From assembly GCA_038503035.1 (NCBI GenBank), contig JAVSML010001165.1, forward strand, positions 525,011-589,010: a DNA stretch of 64,000 bases, written 5' to 3'. Shown one piece after another: positions 56,376 through 64,000 of this stretch. Below the pieces are notes generated by a model, which was given only the letters and a program-made list of their open reading frames with translations, was not told where the DNA came from and ran no database searches. The position numbers and the translations under genes are program-made. Each line of letters begins with the position of its first letter. The stretch's first letter is position 1. The stretch is from Crocodylus rhombifer. Its lineage: Eukaryota; Chordata; Crocodylia; Crocodylidae.

Positions 56376-56494
56376 CTGTGCTCCCAAGGACTCTCTCTAC
56401 AATGAGGAATTCTGTTCATGCTAAGGTAATAGCCATCATTTGTCAGAACTTCATGCTCCTTGCTGGGGTATCCTTTGGAGTGGATCATCTCACA
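56376..56494 (-). pseudogene. LIPM-like: pseudogene B exon 2 (119 nt, one base too long)
   Basis: The acceptor is CATAG| and the donor is CACAG|GTTATT. The peptide C-E-M-I-H-S-K-G-Y-P-S-K-E-H, then D-G-Y-Y-L-S-M-N-R-I-P-H, matches gene A exon 2. One extra base near the 3' end puts exon 3 out of phase. Confidence 0.9.
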
Positions 56495-57318
56495 CTATGA
56501 AATAAAACAGAAACTGCCCAAGTGTCTTGTTTATATTATTATAAGCTCTAGACCTTCCCAAATTTCAGATAGGGCATGGAAAATACTAAAAGTCATGCTT
56601 CCAAAACTATATTGCTCTCTTGGCACAAACCAGAAAAAAGTAGGAAACTTCTCTGAGAATCTGTACAGCTTCTGAAGTCTTGCATAGTTTGTTGAAGCCA
56701 GAGGTTCAGGTCAAACTGAATTAGCTGTGTGAAAGCATTTCCATGCTTTGAAAAAGCTTTTTTCCAAATCTGCACAAATTTCAACCTTTTCTTTTCACTA
56801 ATCCAAATTTTAACATATTGATGAAATATGGAAGCATTAAGGAAAAAAGTCATCATGCTTTCTAAAGAGTTAAAGTTTCCTTTTCCATGTAGAAAAAATT
56901 GTCAGTGACAAGAAAATGTCAGTTCTGGATAAAATTGTAAATAGGGAACTTAGAATACAAACATTAAATCTGTTACACCAATGAAACAGAAGCGAGTCTG
57001 GGTCCCAAATTCTGATCTTTCAAACTTTTTCTGAATGGTTGACAACCTCAGTTCCAGTAGCATAACTATGAGGCACCCTGAAAATATTCAGCTTCAGAGG
57101 AACACTTAAGAGCAAGTGATGTAACTAAGCCAGGAGCAACTGGGGCGGTAGCCTTGGGTACTGTTTTTGCAGGGTGGCAAAATAACTGTTGCCTCAGTGC
57201 AATAGCTGCCACTGCACTTGGCATGGTGGTGTTATGCGCTGCCCTCTGCATGCATCCTGGCTGCCTCCGGTATGGATCCGCCCATCGATGCCTTTGTTAA
57301 GAATCCAGAGCCATTTAG

Positions 57319-58457
57319 TAGGGCTGTGCGAGGCTTCAGACCATGCTTTGGCTCCAGAGAAGCTTTGGATGCGTCGCCATCTGAAGCAACATGTCTAGAT
57401 CGAAGTGCTGGCTTATTTAGGCTTTCCAAATTGGTTTGGAGCTTCCAAACTGCTTCAGAAAAGCTTTGGAGCCACCTTGGAGATCCAGCCATAGGGTATA
57501 ATGGGGAATCAATAAATATCTATAACTTTGTTGTTTTATGTATAATTTGGATGAAACATGCAGGGATGGTAGCCTCTGTTGAGAGCATGAAGTCTGCCAA
57601 GTTTCAAGAAGATCAGTGCAGGGATTTGGGGGGAACTGCACCTCAAGCTGCAGACAACCAAAACTCGCAACAGGGTGACACTCTATGTGTTAAGGTGCAG
57701 CGGGCTGAAACCTGCAGGGATAGTAGCCCCTGCTCAGGCCACAAAGCCTGCCATCTGTCAATGAGATAGGTGCAGGAGGGTTCTTGGGCCCTGCACCTCT
57801 AGCTGCTGACAGGCAAAACTCATGACATGGGTGTTTGTGCAACTGACTGTCTCTGTCTTGGGGCAGTTGATTTTCTGTACTGATTATTTCCTCTCTTTAG
57901 CCTGTGGTTTTGTAGGTATTAATGAGTTAATGAGCAACAATTAACACCTGCTATGCCTTAACACACACAGTGTCACTCATGTCACAAGTTTGGATTGCAG
58001 TTTTGCTTGTCTGCAGCTAAGGTGCAGTTTCCCCCAAACCCCTGAACTCATCTCCTTGAAACTTGGCAGACTTTGTGGCTACCACCCCTGCAGTCTTCAC
58101 TCCCCTGTGTTGTAACACATAGACATGACATGAGTTTTGCTTTCAAGAATTTGGGATGCAGTTCCCCCCAAACCCCTGCACCTATCATCTTGAGTCTTGG
58201 CAGATTTCATGATCTCAGCAGAAGCTACCATCCCTGTGTGTTTCATCCAAATCAGACAAAAACCAACAAAGTTATAGATATTTCATTGATTCCCCCTTAT
58301 ACCCTATGGCCGGATCTCTGAGGCGGCTCCAAAGCTTGGGAGCCACTTTGGTCAGATTGAAGTGGGAACCTGGTCTGAAGCTCCAGATCGGATCACTGGT
58401 ATCTGAAGCAGCCAGATCTGAAGCCGGATCGAATAGCTGCCTACTCACACAGGCCTA
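57319..58457. mobile_element. palindromic hAT-like element, perfect 8-bp duplication CCATTTAG
   Basis: The ends are TAGGGCTGTGCGAG and CACACAGGCCTA, flanked by CCATTTAG at 57311-57318 and 58458-58465. The arms match 44744-46036 (GGGTATAATGGGGAATCAAT near 57494, inverse near 58285). The middle carries a unique segment at about 57830-57950. It lies in intron 1 of pseudogene B. Confidence 0.92.
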
Positions 58458-58840
58458 CCATTTAGCAATACCGAGGAGCAAAATATTGCTCAGTGTCTTT
58501 TTACATAAATTGTTCCATACAAGAATCCAGTGAAACTTCTAATGAAACTTGAGAGTTTTAACACATTGCACCATCAAATAATTAAGTATGTAATAATAAC
58601 ATGTATATTATTAGGCTGAGGGCACCCACTATTATTAAAGACTCATCAGGATAAAGGATGAAAACACAGAAAAAGGCTGAATATAGCTCCTGCTTAGTAA
58701 ATCTTGCACTAATCTCCCACCTCTTTCAGTGGCAAACTGATAAGGCTTTTCTCAATGGCATAGACTCATTCTTTGCTCAGTCATATTACACAGTATTGCA
58801 GTGGTATTGTAATGCTGACTTGTCAGTGAAGACAACTTAC

Positions 58841-58951
58841 AACAGTCATAAATTGTTCAGGATTCACATGACATTTTCCTCCATTATCCTTTGATCGGCC
58901 AGTTCCTTGTGTCAGACACAGTGCCACAATAAAGAGCCACATCTCCATTCT
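58841..58951 (-). pseudogene. LIPM-like: pseudogene B first coding exon
   Basis: The acceptor is TTTTGCAG|. ATG at 58948-58946 or 58942-58940 gives M-E-M-W-L-F-I-V-A-L-C-L-T-Q-G, a signal peptide, ending V-N-P-E-Q-F-M-T-V before GTAAGT. Intact by itself. Confidence 0.9.
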
Positions 58952-60278
58952 CTGCAAAATAAATGTACTTGATAAACAATAGTTTTATTAAATATTAACA
59001 CAGACTTCATTTAATGTTAAGGAATATACACTATGATTTCTTTTTAATGACCATCACCATAGAATTTGAGAAACTAGTGCCTTGTTTGCTGCAACCTGCC
59101 TTTACATTAACACCAGGCAACAACCTAGCATTACCATGGGGTGGCGGGGGGAAGGGGGAGGGAGGAGCGGGGAAGCTATTTAAAATGCTGCTAAACAAAT
59201 TACCTATACTTTTATATCATATTTTAAACTCTTAGGTTGCACAATAAAATGGGACATACCTAACAGTTTTAGGAACACAGAATTGAGGTTATTTACTAGA
59301 ATGGTGATTGTATCCTATTAAGCAAACCCCCTGCAAAGGAATTGGCACTTACAATTAACTGATTGTGAGCATCATATGCAATAACATGACTAATAGAATC
59401 CCTTGATGTATGAACAGGAGAATTTTGGGAAGCCATAAAAATCTGTGCGCCCACTTCTGGATTCTATAGTTTAAATAAGGTATTGATCATGTGGAGGGGT
59501 ACAGAGAAAAACAGCAAGAAATCAACAACAAAAACCTTGGAGAACAGAAACATCAACACTGTGGTAACATACACACAGTGCTTTAATGCCCCACACAACC
59601 ACCTCCGGAGATGTCCCCAAACATACCTTTCATTCCTAAAGTGCTCAACCAGTAGCCTTCAGCTGCCCCCAAGTCTGAGTCCAGTTCTTTCAGTATACAG
59701 CTTAGGCAGCAGAATGCCAGGGCTAGTGGGGCTTAGGCCCCACCAAACATAGGCAGCCCAGGCAAGGGCTCCAGGTGGCTGCAGTGAGGGGAATGGGCAG
59801 GCACAGAAAGAGATGAGCAGCGGGACCCTGAATGCAGCTGAAAACTCAGCCCAGCCTGGCCATTTGTGGAGCAGCACACAGCAGGTAAATGTGAGGATGA
59901 GAAGAGGCATGGGGCAGGGAAGGGGTATGGAGGGGCAGATCAAGGCCCTGTGGTGGGGACGGTGAATGGAACCCTGAGGTGGATTGTGGAATGCTTGCTT
60001 CCTGGGGGGGCTTGTTCAGAGGCATGGGGGCTCTTGCCACTACCCACACCCCCAGGGCAGGCACAGGGGGCACATGCCCCCCCAATCTATGTATGGGATG
60101 GAGGTGTCTGTCACTGCAGCCTGCACTCTGCACCCCATTGCCGGTGCCCCGGCAGCTGCATAATGCCACGTGCCTTCCACCATTGGGCAGGCAGCGCAGC
60201 CAGAGTGCAGGAGGTACATGTCATCGCACCACTCCCAGGGCACTCCAGATCATATTTTCTTCCTCCATCTATGGTCTA
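58952..60278. other. 5' flank of pseudogene B, nothing firm
   Basis: AATTGTAAGTGCC on the minus strand near 59350 could be the donor of an untranslated exon, but support is weak. The part 59690-60270 is GC-rich with chance frames on both strands. Confidence 0.4.
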
Positions 60279-60492
60279 CAGGAGCGGTTCTCAAACTTTG
60301 TGATACTGTGACCTTGAGTGCTAGATGTTGGTGGTGGGGGATGGGGAGCTCGCACGCAGCAGCTATCCACCACTCCATGCCGTCACCACACACCACTTCC
60401 CTGTAGCGCCGCACTCCCTGGGAAGTTTGCACCCCCTTTTAAGTTGCTTGTGACTCCCCAAGGGGTCATGACCCATAGTTTGAGAACCCCTG
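60279..60492. mobile_element. short hAT MITE (GGTTCTCAAAC ends)
   Basis: The left end CAGGAGCGGTTCTCAAACT and the inverse of the right end, CAGGGGTTCTCAAACT, are inverted repeats. TGGTCTAC occurs at both edges (60272-60279 and 60491-60498), consistent with an 8-bp duplication whose exact frame is ambiguous by one or two bases. Confidence 0.85.
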
Positions 60493-63400
60493 GTCTACAG
60501 TCCTAGGTAACCACACCAATGTGATCTCCAGGTCCACTGTGCACTCCTTTGCATAGGGCTGAACAGGTTTCATGTGCACACTGATCTCTGCACACTGATC
60601 CCCTTATGCCAGACTCAAGCTTGCTCTTCCTCTTTCCCTTGCCTCCCTCCACCCCGCTTCCCTGCCCTGCCTCCCACTCACATCCCTGGGGTTTTCTAGG
60701 AGTTGTCCAAATTAACAGTCAGCACAGCTCTGCAGACTGCCCCCGGTCCCTCCAGCTATTACACATATTACATTCACATTATACCAGTAAACACTGGTTC
60801 TTACATTCTTACAAACTTAAAGTTTTAAATCGGGAGAGGAGAAAAATGGAGATTCTTTGCCAAACCAATTAGAAAGCTATGAATAAGAAAATAAGAGCTA
60901 AGCAGGGCCTATTTGGGCAAAGGTCTCCCTAACTTCAACCTTCATTTGCTCAGCCCCATCACATCTCCATTTGAAACCACCCAGAGCAGGCCAGGAAAAT
61001 GAGAATTTCTGGAGCTGCTTCCCCAGCAAGAATTCACTTTGAGGTTTTGAACAGATTCAGAGCCACTGGAAGCTTTTTGAGAACAGCAATGGAAATTCCT
61101 TCCATAGAACAGGTAGACCAGGCAGCGCCTATAGCCAACTGCTGACTGTTGACAAACTTGGTTCAAACACAAACTAACCCTGCAGTGAGTCTGCCTCATC
61201 TTCAATTTTCCAAGCCAGTTTGTCTTTTAAAAAAATAGCATTTTTAGAGTGAGATAAGGGGAAATATTTGTTTGTTCCATAAACTATATTTCTTTTTGAA
61301 CAGAGGGGAAGGGTAGGAGGGGTAAATTGACACATAACTGAACACCCCATGCTAGGGCATATACATAAGGGGGATGTTAAGACCTGCACCAGCAGCCTGA
61401 AGTCTAACATTTCCTAACTGGAGTCCTCAACTGCCCGCCTATATTGTATTTAATGAAATAATCCAGACCTATCATGTGATCTGTATCTGAAGGAATATTT
61501 CATTCCCCCAAGGAATATATCCTTAGCTTAAACGGTACAGGTAAAAAAAAAAGCTTACACAATGCACTCTCTGGGTTCCCTAGCAAACACCTTTGTTTCC
61601 AATGCCTCTATAACAACTTGTATTTTTCAGCCACCTTATACTCAATGGCCTCAGGAGGAGGCCTTAGACTATGCTCCAACATCCTGAAATGTCAGCGCGC
61701 TGACCACAACTTTGTATGACCTCTGTCAGGGGGCTCTGTCTCAAAAGTGACACTCAATCCAAAACACTTAATCCAAAAAAGAAGGATTGAGGTGATCCCA
61801 GAGACCTGCTAAGACAGTCCAAAGTACCTTGGTGGTATAAATGAGAGATGCAAGCTTGGAAACTCCCTCCTTGACCAGGCAGCTTTGAAAGCAAGAATTG
61901 GTTTAACCTGCATTTCACTTACTGAAATTACAGATTTTTAGATCCTTTTTTGATTACCTATGTACAACAGAAAAAAAGGATGAAAATGCTGACCCTAACT
62001 GAAGTTGTCCTCTAACCAAAAAGAGAAACAAGAAGTCCCATTCAGTACAGACTTAGTCCCTGGCAGACAACACCAATTCTGCCATGTCTGGACCACCATC
62101 AGTAACTACAAATTTGTCTTTCAAGGTGAAAATTACTGAGAAGAGATGAATCCTTCATTCTGCCCTAGTAAATACCAACATGCCAGTCTGAATCATTGAG
62201 GGAAAAAGATATTTCTCACCAGATTCCTACTGTGGCATCCAGATGCAGTACCAAACTTCAGAAGGGAACTGCATTGATATTTCTAGTGTTAAAACAACAG
62301 CAAAGTAAAGACATAAGTAGAACTGCCACTTGCTTAAAAAATGAAAAGAAAAAAACTCACATTTTTCCTTTTCTCTCTCCCTTCCAGCCTTGTTTTGAGA
62401 ACCTGTTCCACAACCTCTCCTTCTCTCTCTGAGTTGTTTGCATATATTTCCAGATGTTTAATGCACTGCCAGAAACAAATCCCAAGCTGTAGCCCACAGG
62501 GCAAACGAGTAGATTGCAATAATGATGCTGCAGTAGGGCACACCAATGAACATTTAAACAAACAATCTGCTAAGAGGCTACAATTTGGGGCTGGAGAAAA
62601 CATCCAATTCTTTGCTTGCTCTGCATTTTTTTAATACAAGATGTTTTTTTCTTTATCACCCTCTGCATTCAACACCATCTCAGTTGTATTTTGCAGCAGC
62701 ATTTCCAGTGACTACTAACTGTCGTTTTAACAGATGCTTTTGCCATGCTAAACATTTTTCAGCATCAAAATTATTCTTGAAGTCACAGATTCATGAAGAG
62801 AGACAATCCCTATCCCCCTTTGGAGATAAGTCAGGTTCTCCCAAGAGCTGTTCCTTAAACTGTCGGCCCCACATCCATGTCCCTTAGCAGAGCAAAACTA
62901 TCTTTTAAAACGTTGATCATTATTCAGCCCACTGACTGGAAGGTAGAACCAAAGGTACAATTACTTCTCACTTCAGTGTACACACAGAAGCAACTGTTTA
63001 ATCAGTAATCCTATTAATAGAGGAAAGGAAGCATTTTATAGAAAATGTTACAGAAGCAAAAGTGTTTTAAAGGAAGACAAGGGATGTCATATGCTTAGAA
63101 ATCACAATTAAGTTGTAGGAGTCTGCAGCAGCTTATGAATGCCATAATGCAAAGAGAGACACTATGGAAAATATGCAGAAACTCACTGTACTAATTCACT
63201 GAGCAAGTGGACAGTACCTGTATGAGTTCTTAAAGACCTCCTGTCATATCTTATACCTCGTAATTTGCACCTTAAACCTTACATGCCAAAAACTACATGT
63301 ATATAGAGTGCCTGAAAAGAAGAAAGCATAAGCAGACCTTTCAAGTCTCCTTCAACTAACAAGAAACATCAGATCACCAACATGGTATTCAACCTCTTCT

Positions 63401-64000
63401 ACTTATCTTAACGTAGATCTTTAGTTGATGCTTAACTGGATCACCGGAAGGGGAGGGGGGTGCAGTTAACTCATCTAGTACCAGGGATGGATGATGGTTG
63501 CTGGTTGGGCTGCAGCAGAACTAGAGTGCAGGGCTAGTCCGGCAGGGCACTGCAGGCCATATGCACTCTGGGCACCATGTGCAGTATATGTGGCCATTCT
63601 GGCCCCAGGCACGCACCAGCCCCACTCCAGGGCTGGTATAGGGCACATGCTCACGCACTCCCATGCTGTAAACTGGCTCTGGAGATGGTGCAGACGGGAC
63701 CCCAGGACATCTGTGAACACCCAAGTCAGCACCCAAAGCCAGTATGGCTGTGTGCCCTGTGCAGTATGCACTTCATGCTGACCCCATGCACCCACATCTA
63801 GAGTGAAGCTGACCTCTTCCCTACCAGACCAACCCTGTGAACTAGCTCTGGCACTGCCAAATCTGGACATGTTCCAGAGCCAGCAAGCAGAGCCAGACTG
63901 TTGAGGGTGCTGCATGCAGTGCAGGCCCCATGCCAACCCACAGTGCAAGGGACAGTGCCTCTGGTGCAAGGTCTAGCCCATATGCCAGACTGGCTTTGCA
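60493..64000. other. right end of window, nothing recognised
   Basis: Mostly AT-rich unique-looking sequence without splice-flanked coding pieces. The part 63475-63969 is GC-richer and has frames on both strands that I attribute to composition. No lipase exon homology was found here. Confidence 0.45.

Larger units (their letters stand above)
43090..58951 (-). pseudogene. LIPM-like: LIPM-like acid lipase pseudogene B, all nine coding exons
   Basis: This is a tandem paralogue of gene A with the full exon set: 58841-58951, 56376-56494, 53706-53904, 52527-52636, 50326-50459, 46247-46393, 44281-44352, 43826-43891, 43090-43322. Lesions: one extra base in exon 2; TAG in exon 3; nucleophile Ser changed to Ala (G-H-A-Q-G) in exon 4; a GC instead of GT donor after exon 4; acceptor AG changed to AA before exon 7; a one-base deletion early in exon 9; and TAG in exon 9 just before the catalytic His segment. 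The catalytic Asp region (G-G-Q-D-W) and H-W-D-F-I-W-G-L-D are still readable. The remaining sequence is well conserved, so inactivation is probably not ancient. The LIPM assignment rests on M-E-M-W-L and G-G-Q-D-W. Confidence 0.93.

Noticed and set aside
63475..63969. 164-codon minus-strand frame at 63475-63969
   Set aside because: Comparable frames exist on the other strand. The composition is skewed, and no domain or splice context was seen.
1..64000. CRISPR arrays, operons, rRNA or bacterial elements
   Set aside because: None were seen; the sequence is clearly vertebrate nuclear DNA. I also noticed no tRNA gene, but did not fold the whole window.

Overview
The window is nuclear DNA from a sauropsid. 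A crocodilian fits best and a turtle is the main alternative. The evidence is split genes with GT/AG introns, two large CR1 LINE copies, many hAT-like terminal-inverted-repeat elements, and a class III-like endogenous retrovirus (ERV) that still has an env. There are no bacterial features. The species call is inference; no marker in the window fixes it.

Host genes. Two paralogous acid-lipase genes (LIPA/LIPF/LIPM family, closest by eye to LIPM) lie head to tail on the minus strand. Gene A (start codon at 13323, reading left and running off the left edge at its sixth coding exon, 724-867) is open in all six visible coding exons (269 codons). Its splice sites are consensus and its exon lengths are 99 coding, 118, 199, 110, 137 and 144 nt. 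It keeps the nucleophile serine in G-F-S-Q-G, but the usual H-G oxyanion motif reads S-G. Gene B (58951 down to 43090) shows all nine coding exons. It carries at least seven lesions, including two in-frame stops, frameshifts, a broken splice acceptor and replacement of the nucleophile serine by alanine, so it is a pseudogene.

Between the genes, 16661-29660 holds a provirus in plus orientation: LTRs of 695 and 733 bp, a long leader with several small ORFs, gag (PSAP and PPEY late motifs), protease, RT, RNase H, integrase and an env with a long transmembrane subunit. All main genes are broken by stops or frameshifts. Two solo LTRs of unrelated families (22107-23084 and 23156-24656), each with a perfect 5-bp target duplication, later landed about 70 bp apart inside its RT gene.

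To the right, 32750-37948 is a hAT-like element with a near full-length CR1 (ORF1 esterase, endonuclease, RT) inserted in it. The introns of both lipase genes are loaded with repeats: palindromic hAT-like elements with TAGGGCTGTGC ends (two with perfect 8-bp duplications), a second CR1 copy that unusually lacks its 3' end, other inverted-repeat elements, retroposon tails and microsatellites. The outer right part (about 60500-64000) and several intronic stretches hold nothing I could identify.
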